A DNA stretch of 64,000 nucleotides from Planctomycetaceae bacterium (lineage in GTDB: Bacteria; Planctomycetota; Phycisphaerae; SM23-33): positions 103,228 through 167,227 of the forward strand of contig JBDKTA010000067.1 in NCBI GenBank assembly GCA_039680605.1. Direction: 5' to 3'. The notes under the pieces are model-generated. The model did no database searches. It was not told the DNA's origin and worked only from the letters and a program-made list of their open reading frames with translations. Positions 7,658-15,943 of the stretch are shown one piece after another; position 1 is the stretch's first letter, and each line of letters opens with the position of its first letter. The position numbers and the translations under genes are program-made.

Positions 7658-8743
7658 CTATCGCCGGACGGTCGCGCGGGCTTCGAGGTCCAGTTCGGCG
7701 GTCAGACCGGCTTGGAGGTAGTGGTACGCCAGGCCGCCGATCATCGCGGCGTTGTCGACGCAGTACGCCATCGGCGGCAGGCGCAGCGTGCAGCCCAGCG
7801 AGGCGGCCAACTCACCCGCGGCGGCGCGCAGACCGGAGTTGGCGGCCACCCCGCCGCCGAGCACCAGGGTGCGGGCGCCGGTGGCGACGGCGGCGCGGCG
7901 AAGCTTGGTGCGCAGCACGTCGACGACGGCCCCCTGGAAGCTCGCGCAGAGATCGTCGATCTCCTGGGGGGTGAAGTTCTCGATGCCGGTCTTGCCCGCC
8001 GGGCGCTGGGGCGTAGCCGCGGTACGACGCCGGCGCGGACGCGTCGACTCCTCCCGCCGCCCTCCGGGGGTGCCCATGACGTGGTAAAGCACCGCGGTCT
8101 TGAGCCCGCTGAAGGAGAAATCGAGCGATTGCCCGTGGAGCAAGGTGCGGGGCAGCTTGACCGCCGACGGGTCGCCGCGTCTGGCGGCTTTGTCGATGGC
8201 GGGCCCGCCGGGGTAGGGCAGCTTCAGGATGGAGGCGACTTTGTCGTAGGCTTCGCCGGCGGCGTCGTCAATGGTCGAGCCCAGCAGCGTCATATCGATG
8301 GGGCTGCGGCAGTGATAGAGGGCGGTGTGTCCGCCCGAGCAGATCAGGGCGGCGGCGGGGTATTCGATGGGCTCGGCGTCCAGCGCGGCGGCGTAGGCGT
8401 GGGCATAGATGTGGTTGACGCCCACCAGCGGGCGGTCGTAGATCCAGGCGAGGGTCTTGGCGGCAGTGACGCCGATCAGCAGCGAGCCGATGAGCCCCGG
8501 TTCGTTGGTGACCGCCACGGCGGCCAGGTCCGACGGCGCCAGTCCCGACTGATCGAGTGCGCGGACGATGACGGTGTTAATGGCCTCAATGTGCGCCCGC
8601 GAGGCGATCTCGGGCACGACGCCGCCGTAGCGGGCGTGCAGGTCGATCTGGCTGGCCACGACGTTGGACAGCACGCGCTGCCCGCTAACGACGACGGAGG
8701 CGGAGGTCTCGTCGCAACTGGATTCCACGGCCAGGATGTTCAT
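7658..8743 (-). CDS. tsaD: tRNA N6-threonylcarbamoyladenosine (t6A) transferase TsaD
   Basis: 361 residues. TsaD transfers the threonylcarbamoyl group to A37 of ANN-decoding tRNAs, working with TsaB and TsaE, which are not in the window. It starts MNILAVESSCDETSAS. The metal ligands H111 and H115 are in NHIYAHAYAAA, and CSGGHTALY, FSFSGLKTAV and LVLGGGVAANSGLR are present. Unusual is an Arg-rich insertion after YHVMG (GGRREESTRPRRRRTAAT...) of about 25 residues. The ATG at 8743 is 8 bases after the stop of the S41 protease gene, so the two are co-transcribed. A longer open frame exists upstream but overlaps the protease gene and is rejected. Confidence 0.95.
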   Translation of the reverse strand: MNILAVESSCDETSASVVVSGQRVLSNVVASQIDLHARYGGVVPEIASRAHIEAINTVIVRALDQSGLAPSDLAAVAVTNEPGLIGSLLIGVTAAKTLAWIYDRPLVGVNHIYAHAYAAALDAEPIEYPAAALICSGGHTALYHCRSPIDMTLLGSTIDDAAGEAYDKVASILKLPYPGGPAIDKAARRGDPSAVKLPRTLLHGQSLDFSFSGLKTAVLYHVMGTPGGRREESTRPRRRRTAATPQRPAGKTGIENFTPQEIDDLCASFQGAVVDVLRTKLRRAAVATGARTLVLGGGVAANSGLRAAAGELAASLGCTLRLPPMAYCVDNAAMIGGLAYHYLQAGLTAELDLEARATVRR

Positions 8744-8751
8744 GGCGTCAC

Positions 8752-10098
8752 TCACGGTCCGGTCGGGCGCGTCGCGGCGGGGAGTTTTTCGAGGGCGGCC
8801 TTGATGGCGGCGGGGTCTGCCGCCAGGTCCATCGCCCGGGCAAGCTGGCGGTCGGCCTTGAGCAGTTGCTCGCAGAGTGAGATCGCCGTGCCCGAGGCCG
8901 GTCGCGTGGCGGCATCGAGCGGGCGAGGCGCCACGCTGGCCTTTCGTCGCAGGCGCTGCAGGGTGGCGTCCGACCACGGCTGCGAAACGGCGATGTCGGG
9001 GTCGACCCCCCACCGCGTGCTTGCCGGGCGTCGCATGATCGCCAGCACGCCGCCGGCGAGAAACTCCGCCGTCGTCAGGTTGATCTGCCCCAGGCCCCCG
9101 CCCAGGTCGTACATCGTCTGCACGCAGCCTTTGCCCCGCGTGCGGGCGCCGACCAGAACGGCGCGGCGGTGTACGCTGAGCGTGCCGGCGACGATCTCGG
9201 CGGCCGAGGCCGTCCGCTGGTCTATCAGCACCACCAGCGGAACGTTGGAGACGCCCTCGGGGTGGGCCCAGTATCGCTGGTTCGGCCCCTCGCGCTGAAG
9301 GACCGTCAAGATCTCGCCGCTGCCCTGGAAGTAGCTGGCGACGCTCACTGCCGAGGGCAGCAGCCCGCCGGGATTGCCCCGCAGGTCCAGCACCACCGCC
9401 CCGGCGCCTTCGACCCGGCGCAGGACGCGCTGAAAGTCGGCGGCCGTATCCTGGATGAACTCCTGCACCCGGATGTACGCGACGCCTCGCCCCATGTCGA
9501 AACGGTGCTGCCACTGCCCGTCGCCCTGGCGGTAGAGGCCCACGACCGTCTCGATGTCGCTGTCGGCGGGGGCGAGGATAACGTCCCGCGTGGCCGCGGC
9601 GCCGGGAGAGAGGATCGTCAGCTTGACCGGCGAGAGCTGCGCCGCCAGGACCGACTCGACATCAGGGCCGATCTCCCGCACGTCGCGCCCATTGACGGCG
9701 AGAATTTCGTCGCCGCCGTAGAGGCCCGCCATGTGCGCGGGCGAGCCGGGCAGCGCCCCGACGACCATGGCTTTGCCGTCGCTGGCGTCGACCAGCAGGC
9801 CCAGGCCCCGCGTGCGCCCGCCAAGGCGCTGCTGAAAATCGGACTGCTGCGTCGGCGAGACGTAGCTGGAAAACTCGTCCAGGCCAGAGACCAGACCGGA
9901 GATCGCCCCCTGCGAGAGGCGGTCGTCATCGAGCGTGCCGCAATAGTTGGTCTCGATCAGGTCCAACGCCTTGCCCGCCGCCGCGAGCGGGGCGGGGATC
10001 GGCCGCGCCGGCGGCGGGCTGGACTGCTGGCGGGCGAACCACAGCGCCGCCGCCAGGACCAGAATCATCGCGACCCAGATCAGATTTCGCTTGGGCAT
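8752..10098 (-). CDS. S41 C-terminal processing protease with PDZ domain
   Basis: 448 residues. It has an N-terminal membrane anchor (LIWVAMILVLAAALWFA), then a helical cap (DRLSQGAISGLVSGLDEFSSYVSP split over about residues 60-82), a PDZ domain at about 95-180 (GLGLLVDASDG, GLYGGDEILAVNGRDV) and the S41 core. The catalytic serine is S298 in RTASAAEIVAG and the lysine K323 in ARTRGKGCVQT; both are intact. The tail after about residue 390 is Ala/Pro-rich. CtpA-type enzymes cleave C-termini of exported or membrane proteins. I use the ATG at 10098 because it gives a normal signal anchor; the frame upstream crosses a palindromic repeat. tsaD follows immediately. Confidence 0.88.
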   Translation of the reverse strand: MPKRNLIWVAMILVLAAALWFARQQSSPPPARPIPAPLAAAGKALDLIETNYCGTLDDDRLSQGAISGLVSGLDEFSSYVSPTQQSDFQQRLGGRTRGLGLLVDASDGKAMVVGALPGSPAHMAGLYGGDEILAVNGRDVREIGPDVESVLAAQLSPVKLTILSPGAAATRDVILAPADSDIETVVGLYRQGDGQWQHRFDMGRGVAYIRVQEFIQDTAADFQRVLRRVEGAGAVVLDLRGNPGGLLPSAVSVASYFQGSGEILTVLQREGPNQRYWAHPEGVSNVPLVVLIDQRTASAAEIVAGTLSVHRRAVLVGARTRGKGCVQTMYDLGGGLGQINLTTAEFLAGGVLAIMRRPASTRWGVDPDIAVSQPWSDATLQRLRRKASVAPRPLDAATRPASGTAISLCEQLLKADRQLARAMDLAADPAAIKAALEKLPAATRPTGP

Positions 10099-10122
10099 GG
10101 TTACCCCGAACTTACAGCATAT

Positions 10123-10170
10123 GGCACAGGCTTTCCAGCCCGTATCGGTCACAGCCTGGAAAGGCTGTGA
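10123..10170. repeat. Palindromic CTTTCCAG repeat
   Basis: cacaggctttccagcccg and, inverted, cacagcctggaaaggctgtg. The same motif family is found at 31768-31820 and 34482-34548, always between genes. Confidence 0.65.
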
Positions 10171-10179
10171 CAAAAGAAC

Positions 10180-10252
10180 TGGCTAGGACTGGAGTCGAAC
10201 CAGCGACGCCGGCCTTTTCAGGGCCGCGCTCTACCACCTGAGCTACCTAGCC
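10180..10252 (-). tRNA. tRNA-Phe (anticodon GAA)
   Basis: On the minus strand a 73-base cloverleaf can be folded: acceptor GGCTAGG/CCTAGCC, D arm GCTCAGGTGGTAGAGC, anticodon stem CGGCC/GGCCG with loop CTGAAAA (anticodon GAA), and T arm with GGTTCGACTCC. The discriminator base is A. The 3' CCA is not encoded. Confidence 0.95.
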
Positions 10253-10268
10253 ATGCAACGGGTCACCC

Positions 10269-10296
10269 ACTTTATCTTATGACGCGGAATTGTCAA
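10269..10296 (-). promoter_or_regulatory. Promoter of tRNA-Phe
   Basis: A perfect -35 TTGACA (complement of 10291-10296) and -10 TAAAGT (complement of 10269-10274) with 16 bases between. The predicted transcript start is about 10 bases before the tRNA. The promoter sits inside the last codons of the upstream gene. Confidence 0.6.
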
Positions 10297-12592
10297 CGGG
10301 CAAACGTTCTTGCTCGGGCTTAAATTGCGTGCGGGCGACGATGTTGGGGTAAGCGAACCATTCCCGCAGCGCCAGACCCTGCTGCTCCTGGGCCAGGTCT
10401 CTGCGCAGCTCGGGCGACATCGCGTTGAACTGAGCCCGTTGCGGGGGCGTGTATCCCACCCGCTGAACGACATAGACCGCATGCTTGGGGGCAACCTCCA
10501 TGACACCCACCGCCGGACTCTGCGGGTACGGCGGATTGACGTTCTCGGGCGCCAGGGCGAATATCTGGCTGTGGAGTTTCTCTACGCATTCCTCCGCCGT
10601 CTCCTGCGACGCCATCGCCGGCAGTTCGATGCCCGGAACGCGCGAGGGGAAGATCATCGTCTGTCCGCCGTACGAAAACCGCAGGCGGCGGCTGAAGGGT
10701 TCGCTGTGGGTCGTCTCGATCTTCATCGAGGCGGCGGCTTTCTCCAGACCGTCTCGCCTGGCCTGGTCGGCCAGGGCTTTGGCGCGTTCGATCGCCACGG
10801 CGTAGGCCCGCTGCGTCTTCCAGTCCTCGACAACCTGCTTGCGGATCTCGGGCGTGAGGTCCTTGGGTTCATGGGCGGGATCGACGCCCGTCAGCGTCCA
10901 GAGCAGTCGTCCGCTGACGGACCCGCCCGAGCCGTTGACGTACATCTCGGGACCCGAGCGGCCGACCTCGACCAGCGGCACGACCTTGCCCTCGTGCTTG
11001 AACGCCGACGCCGTGGAAACCAACTGCGCCAGCGACGAGCCCGTACCGCCGATACCGGTCATGGCGCTGCCCAGCACGGGATCGCCCGAGAGCGTCTTGA
11101 AGTCGATCAGTCCGGTCTGCCCGGCCTCGACGGGGAACGTGTCGGCGGCGCCGGGACCTTTGGCAAAGAGCACCCCCGACAGGGCACGGCACATGGTCCA
11201 CTCGATCTTGGGCGCCTTGAGCTGCCGGGCAATCTGATCCAGCGCCTCGGCCAGCGTGATATCTTTCCCACTGACAGCCACGGGCGCCTGCCCGCGCACC
11301 ACCTGCTCGTCAGAGCTCTTGAGGCCCAGCGGATAGCTGATGGCCCGCAGTCCGGCGGCCTTGGCCAAAGCGGCCAGCGCCTGCGACAGCGGACGCTGGG
11401 TGATGTCCACGGCGGGGAGTTTGACCGCCAGGGCCGCAGCGGCCTCATCGTCGAGCATCATGGCCTGGCGGACCTGTGGATAGGTCCGGGCGCCCTGGGC
11501 GTCAGCTTTCAGCAGAAGCTGGATTTCCTGGACGACCTTGCCGACCTGGCGGTCCGCTTCGAGGTCGCTGAGGCGCGCTTCGATTTCGGGCAGGGCCTCG
11601 ATGAGGCTCTTGGGCACCTCGCGCGACTGCGGCGCGGTGGCCGTCGCCGGGGCGGTCGCGGTGGCCGGGGCGGTCGCCGCCGGGGCGGTGGCCTGCGTCG
11701 CGGGCGTCTCGACGGGCACGAGTTTGACGAACTGCGCCTCGTTGCGGCGATAGTAGGCGCGGGCCTCGGCCGGATCGATCCGCACGAACTTCGTCACGGC
11801 GTCCTTGGAGACCAGCAGGTAGCTCAGCGCCGCGCGGTCGGGCTGGTAGTACCCAAAGCCCATCGAATCGCAGGAGGCGAACTGCTGCGGCACGCTGGAG
11901 CGATACTTCTCGAAGAACTCGCGCACCTGCGCGTCCGTCGGATCGCCCATCGAGGCCTTGAATTTCGAAGCTGATATCTCCGCCATCCGCACGTCGATCC
12001 GCTCGCTCACCTGGGCAAAAAGCCGTTCCACCGCCGGAAGGCTCGGCGGAGTCTGCGGCAAGCCGGCGATGGCGCCCTTGCGCACCAGAAGCCAATTCGC
12101 GATGGAACTTCGCAGCATTTCGTCGCCCGATCGCCCGAGGCTCTCGATGGTCGCGGCGTAGCCCGGCGATTTCGGATCGAGGCCGATGTCGGCCAGGAAG
12201 CCATCCACTTCGTCGGCGGTAACCTGCACGCCCATGTGGTTGGCTTCGGCCAGCAGCAAGGCGTAGGCGCGCCCCATCTCGTATTCGTCAAGAGGCTGTG
12301 AAACCATCAGCCCGAAGATCGGGTCTATGGCCCTGGGCCTGCCCCCGACGCCGCGCACCAGCACGCCTTCGCGGAGGACCTTGAGTTGGTTCGAGGCATC
12401 CACGATGTCGCGATGGTTGATCGTGACCTTGCCCCCAAACGCCGTGCCGACGTTGCCCCGGGGCGAGACCAGTTCCGTCAGACCGTGCATGACCCTGTCA
12501 AAACCCTGGAAGCCGACCAGGAACGCCACCATCAGGACCACCATGATGATGATGACCATTTTCTGCCGGCGCCGGAAGAATGCGAATGCCAT
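10277..12592 (-). CDS. PpiD/SurA-like membrane-anchored chaperone-type protein
   Basis: 771 residues. The short cytoplasmic N-terminus MAFAFFRRRQKM leads into one membrane helix (VIIIMVVLMVAFLVGF), as in PpiD. Residues about 50-290 resemble the SurA N-terminal helical domain (GKVTINHRDIVDASNQLKVL; ADEVDGFLADIGL; REFFEKYRSSVPQ). After an Ala-Thr-Pro stretch near residue 330 comes a long helix, and then a segment like the short domain before secretins (ITQRPLSQALAALAKAAGL, DITLAEALDQIARQLKA). I see no clear rotamase (PPIase) domain. It likely acts in folding of exported proteins (inference). The ATG at 12592 follows CAGGAG. Confidence 0.65.
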   Translation of the reverse strand: MAFAFFRRRQKMVIIIMVVLMVAFLVGFQGFDRVMHGLTELVSPRGNVGTAFGGKVTINHRDIVDASNQLKVLREGVLVRGVGGRPRAIDPIFGLMVSQPLDEYEMGRAYALLLAEANHMGVQVTADEVDGFLADIGLDPKSPGYAATIESLGRSGDEMLRSSIANWLLVRKGAIAGLPQTPPSLPAVERLFAQVSERIDVRMAEISASKFKASMGDPTDAQVREFFEKYRSSVPQQFASCDSMGFGYYQPDRAALSYLLVSKDAVTKFVRIDPAEARAYYRRNEAQFVKLVPVETPATQATAPAATAPATATAPATATAPQSREVPKSLIEALPEIEARLSDLEADRQVGKVVQEIQLLLKADAQGARTYPQVRQAMMLDDEAAAALAVKLPAVDITQRPLSQALAALAKAAGLRAISYPLGLKSSDEQVVRGQAPVAVSGKDITLAEALDQIARQLKAPKIEWTMCRALSGVLFAKGPGAADTFPVEAGQTGLIDFKTLSGDPVLGSAMTGIGGTGSSLAQLVSTASAFKHEGKVVPLVEVGRSGPEMYVNGSGGSVSGRLLWTLTGVDPAHEPKDLTPEIRKQVVEDWKTQRAYAVAIERAKALADQARRDGLEKAAASMKIETTHSEPFSRRLRFSYGGQTMIFPSRVPGIELPAMASQETAEECVEKLHSQIFALAPENVNPPYPQSPAVGVMEVAPKHAVYVVQRVGYTPPQRAQFNAMSPELRRDLAQEQQGLALREWFAYPNIVARTQFKPEQERLPVDNSAS

Positions 12593-12663
12593 GAGTGCTC
12601 CTGTAGTTCGTGGCCCGACCCGTCCGGGCCGTGCTCGTCGTAGAACGCCATCGCGATCACGCG

Positions 12664-12688
12664 TAAGCGGCGTCAAGCAAGCCGCTTA
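12664..12688. other. Hairpin in the 5' leader of the PpiD/SurA-like gene
   Basis: taagcggc and gccgctta form an 8-base-pair stem with a 9-base loop. It lies directly downstream of the TAGAAT promoter, so it would be near the 5' end of that transcript. No T-run follows on either strand, so it is a poor terminator. Confidence 0.5.
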
Positions 12689-12715
12689 TTCTAATTCGTC
12701 ACAATGCTAATGCAA
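12688..12715 (-). promoter_or_regulatory. Promoter, TTGCAT-N16-TAGAAT
   Basis: -10 TAGAAT is the complement of 12688-12693 and -35 TTGCAT the complement of 12710-12715. It points toward the PpiD/SurA-like gene and has the same hexamers as 1003-1030. Confidence 0.5.
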
Positions 12716-12717
12716 GT

Positions 12718-14499
12718 TCAACCCGGATGATGTGCGGGAGGCTCCTGGTCGGACCGATCGGGGCTCTCCGGCGCGGCGGGGGGCGCGGGCCAACCGCGAA
12801 CCACGGCCGTCCGCCCCACCATGTCGCCCAAATGCTGGCGGTGACGGGTCATGAAGACGATCAGGAACAGCAACTGCAGCGGCGGAGAGATCAGGATCAT
12901 CACCTTGATCAGGTTGCGCATGAGCACGCCGCGGAAGTCGGGGCGCCGCCCGCCGTCGCCGACGAGGCGGATGTGCATCATCATCTTGCCCACCGTGGCG
13001 CCCAAGGCCAGTTCCATCACGACGGTGTACAGCACGTACGCCGTCATCGTGGCCACGATGGCGTAGCCCATCTCGGGGCTGTTCTGGAGTTCCTGGAGCA
13101 CCGAGCGGATCACCTCCTGCGACAGGGGCAGGGGCTCGCCCTCGGTGAATCGCCGCGTCATCGGCGAAAGCACCAGCATGAACGGGACGGTGTCGATCAG
13201 GAACGCGACCAGCCGCTTGCCCAGGCTCGCCGGCACGACCGTCATGGGCAGCTCGAACTGTCCCGGCGGCGTCGAGGGGCGCAGCATCAGCGTCGCCAGC
13301 ACCATCGCCACCAACAACGCGTAAAGGAAGTACTGGACAATCTCCGTCCCCCCGCCGGGCACCATCGCTCCGCTCAGCGGAGTGGGCTCGAACTTGCCGA
13401 CCCGCCCTGAAGCGTCCGCCGTCGCGAACACCAGTGCCCCGTCGCGCCAGGCGACCAAAGCCACCTGCTCGGCAACCCGCGACACCAGCGGCGTCGCCCC
13501 GGCCGGCCAGGTCAGCACCCCTTGGTCGCTGTGGATGCTCTGCCGCCCCGCAGCCGCGCCCGCCTCATCCAGAACGATCACCTCCAGCGCCGACTGCCCC
13601 CCGGCAACCGGTCGAGAGACCACGGCTGTCATCCCGCGCTGAAACGCCATCAAAGCCAATGGACGCGAGCCCTCCCCCGCCGTCCAGGGCGTCACGCGCC
13701 ACTTGTTGTCATGGAAAACGCCCAGGCGGCTGCCGCCTTCATTCGACGCCAGCACCACCACGCGATCTCCCGCGGCCGCCAGATGCCAACTCTCGGCCCC
13801 CTTAGACAGGCTTGCGGGCAGTTCCCCCAGCACCGACCAGAGCCCCTGGTAGAAGCGCCACAGACGCGGCAGCGCAGCGCCTGCGGCGGTGGCAGTCGCA
13901 GCGGTGGTGGTGGCCGCCGGGGCGGTCGCCGGCGCCGCCGGGGGACGCGCCACGACCAGCAGCGACGAGCCCGCCGCGCCGGCGAAATCTTTAGCGCCGA
14001 AGGCGGCCAGCGCCTTCGTGCCGGCGGGCCACTGGTCCTGGGGGGGAAGGGGCAGCGGTCCGGGGCGCTCTTCGATCTCCATCGGCAGCGCCATCGCCGC
14101 CAGCGGATCGTCGGACAGGAGATAGAGCTGATTGTTCAGCGGCGTGATAACCGTCGGCTGGGAGAGAGCGTTCTGCGTCACCCAGAGCCATTTCTTTCGG
14201 GAGACGGGCTTGGCGGCGGCATCGAAGGTGGCAACGGCGGCGCCGTCGTCGTCCTTGGCTGGGCGTTTGTCGTTAAGGCGGACCAGCCAGAGGCCTTCCT
14301 GGTTTCCCGCCAGCATGAACTGCCGCCGTAGCGGGAGTCTGCCTTCGGGCAGGGGCGGCTGGGCAACGTAGGCGGGTGGGGCGACCGGCGCGCTGGCGGT
14401 GGCGGGCGCGGTGGCCGGGCGGGTCTGAGCGGCTGCGGCGTGCCCCAGCGTCAACAGAAGAATAAGGCCGACCCGGGCCGGCACGGCGAAACGCGTCAT
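12718..14499 (-). CDS. RDD-family membrane protein with exported sensor-like domain
   Basis: 593 residues. An N-terminal signal peptide (RVGLILLLTLGHAAAA, cleavage near AAAAQ) is followed by a Thr-Ala-Pro linker and a long beta-rich region (about residues 60-400) with W-x-V and D/N-rich strands that may be a beta-propeller. Then comes a membrane segment (QYFLYALLVAMVLATLML) and an RDD domain (GKRLVAFLIDTVPFMLVLSP to LLQLLFLIVFMTRHRQHLGDMVGRT) with the usual Arg and Asp residues. RDD proteins are often transporters or of unknown role. The start ATG overlaps the stop of the preceding lipoprotein gene (ATGA) and has AAGGA before it, so it is the last gene of a four-gene operon. Confidence 0.75.
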   Translation of the reverse strand: MTRFAVPARVGLILLLTLGHAAAAQTRPATAPATASAPVAPPAYVAQPPLPEGRLPLRRQFMLAGNQEGLWLVRLNDKRPAKDDDGAAVATFDAAAKPVSRKKWLWVTQNALSQPTVITPLNNQLYLLSDDPLAAMALPMEIEERPGPLPLPPQDQWPAGTKALAAFGAKDFAGAAGSSLLVVARPPAAPATAPAATTTAATATAAGAALPRLWRFYQGLWSVLGELPASLSKGAESWHLAAAGDRVVVLASNEGGSRLGVFHDNKWRVTPWTAGEGSRPLALMAFQRGMTAVVSRPVAGGQSALEVIVLDEAGAAAGRQSIHSDQGVLTWPAGATPLVSRVAEQVALVAWRDGALVFATADASGRVGKFEPTPLSGAMVPGGGTEIVQYFLYALLVAMVLATLMLRPSTPPGQFELPMTVVPASLGKRLVAFLIDTVPFMLVLSPMTRRFTEGEPLPLSQEVIRSVLQELQNSPEMGYAIVATMTAYVLYTVVMELALGATVGKMMMHIRLVGDGGRRPDFRGVLMRNLIKVMILISPPLQLLFLIVFMTRHRQHLGDMVGRTAVVRGWPAPPAAPESPDRSDQEPPAHHPG

Positions 14500-15422
14500 T
14501 GGGAGTCCTTTGGCGGGCTGATGTTTTTGTCCAACTGGATGACGTCGACGATGCCCGGCGGGAGGTTCTCGACAAACAGCAGCGACGAACGGTCCCACTT
14601 GTCCTCGACGGTCATCTCCGAGAGCGAAAAGCGAATGCTTCGGATCGGGCTGTTAGGATGCCCCGGCCAGCTAACGGTGCTCAGCGAGATGTCGGTGGGC
14701 ATGACGGCGGTGGAGGCGCCCTCGATGGGCCGGTAGCTCTTGAGGCCCGACTTGAGCGTGCGTCGCCCGTCGGGGGAGAAGAAGTCGATGCGGTAGGGGC
14801 GCAGGGGTTCCTGGTCTTTCGTCCAATCGATATACGCTTCGCGACGAAAGAGGGCATTGCCCGTAATGGGCTGGCGGTCGATGTAGCTGACCACGTAAGC
14901 GCAGGGGCTGGTACACATACTCATTACTACGGCAGGAAGGCGGGAACCGTCTTTGGGAAGTTCGGTAATTCCCAGCAAGGCCAGAAGCTGATAGGGGTCC
15001 AGGGGGATGGCTTCCAGCCCGGGCGCTCCGGCCATGGCGGTGCGACCCCAGACGGCCTGACCGCTGCCGCCGAACTGGTACCAGAAATAGTACACGCCCT
15101 CTTGAGGGCTCGATCCGATGCGGAAGATGTCGTGCCCGAGCTCGCGCCCGATCAGCACGAACCCCGGGGGGACATTGGGATTGGAGTTCTTGGCCAGCAG
15201 CAACAGACCGTCGGTGGCCAAGGGAACCAGCAGTCCGCTGCGGGCTACCGTCAGCTCGATCCTCGCCCGCGCCCAGAGCATTGGAACCTGCGCCGCGTTG
15301 GCGTTGTGTTCCTGCACCAGCGTCTGAAGCGAGACATGCTGTTCCGGGCACGCACAGCCGCCCGCCGCCACAACCGCCGCCAGCACCGCCGCCACCAGAG
15401 TTTTCTGCACGCGAGTAGTCAT
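14496..15422 (-). CDS. Lipoprotein of unknown function
   Basis: 308 residues. Signal peptide VQKTLVAAVLAAVVAAGGC with the lipobox Cys at about residue 23. The mature protein starts CPEQHVSLQTLVQEHNANAAQVPMLW split by a short helix, then strands ARARIELTV, GLLLLAKN, FVLIGREL and FRIGSSPQEGVYYFWYQFGG. This layout resembles LolA/LolB-like or DUF-type lipid-carrying beta folds, but I do not assign a family. GAGGGGGAG precedes the ATG, which overlaps the stop of the zinc-ribbon gene by the ATGA pattern. Translation coupling on both sides suggests it works with the RDD membrane protein. Confidence 0.7.
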   Translation of the reverse strand: MTTRVQKTLVAAVLAAVVAAGGCACPEQHVSLQTLVQEHNANAAQVPMLWARARIELTVARSGLLVPLATDGLLLLAKNSNPNVPPGFVLIGRELGHDIFRIGSSPQEGVYYFWYQFGGSGQAVWGRTAMAGAPGLEAIPLDPYQLLALLGITELPKDGSRLPAVVMSMCTSPCAYVVSYIDRQPITGNALFRREAYIDWTKDQEPLRPYRIDFFSPDGRRTLKSGLKSYRPIEGASTAVMPTDISLSTVSWPGHPNSPIRSIRFSLSEMTVEDKWDRSSLLFVENLPPGIVDVIQLDKNISPPKDSQ

Positions 15423-15928
15423 AGCTCCCCCTCGATTATGTCGCTCAGGCTTTGACTGACCTGCGCGATGCGGTCTTCGTCGAGCTTGGGATCGATCACC
15501 TCGTACGGCTCTCCCGTCTTGCGGAGATGCACCGACCATATCTCGCCTCCGCCCTCGACGCGGCGGCTGCGATCGTACGCCAACAGTTTCTTGCGCATCA
15601 GCACCAGCGCCAGGACGTAGCGAAAATCGATCTTCACGGGATCGTCGCTTCCCTCGAGACGCTGAAAAAAACTCAGCAGCACCGAGTCGTCTACCAGCAG
15701 GCGCTTCTTCTTTTCAGTGGACGCGGGAACCTTCGTCCGCCACACCGCATAGACGTCCGGAAGATCACCCGAAGGCACGGAACTGACGCACTTGAGGCAA
15801 TAATCCTCACGGAGGAACTCCCCGTCCTGCTCGCGGACGGCCGCCACCAACTCTTCGCCGGCGCTGATGGTCGTCTGGCAGTTCCGGCACAGGGCCTCGG
15901 TCTTGGCTATTTTATATTCTCTGGCCAT
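15419..15928 (-). CDS. Zinc-ribbon protein of unknown function
   Basis: 169 residues with no signal peptide. An N-terminal ribbon has two Cys pairs, CRNC near residue 14 and CLKC near residue 43, likely binding one zinc ion. The region after it, VDDSVLLSFFQRLEGSDDP and FRYVLALVLMRKKLL, is helical, and the end is acidic. It lies 15 bases downstream of the cyclodeaminase gene and overlaps the following lipoprotein gene. Proteins of this layout recur in planctomycete genomes, but no function is known to me. Confidence 0.7.
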   Translation of the reverse strand: MAREYKIAKTEALCRNCQTTISAGEELVAAVREQDGEFLREDYCLKCVSSVPSGDLPDVYAVWRTKVPASTEKKKRLLVDDSVLLSFFQRLEGSDDPVKIDFRYVLALVLMRKKLLAYDRSRRVEGGGEIWSVHLRKTGEPYEVIDPKLDEDRIAQVSQSLSDIIEGEL

Positions 15929-15943
15929 CGCGGCGGCGGTCCG

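Noticed and set aside
8744..9514. N-terminal extension of TsaD
   Set aside because: It overlaps the S41 protease gene in another frame. TsaD starts exactly at MNILAVESSCDET.
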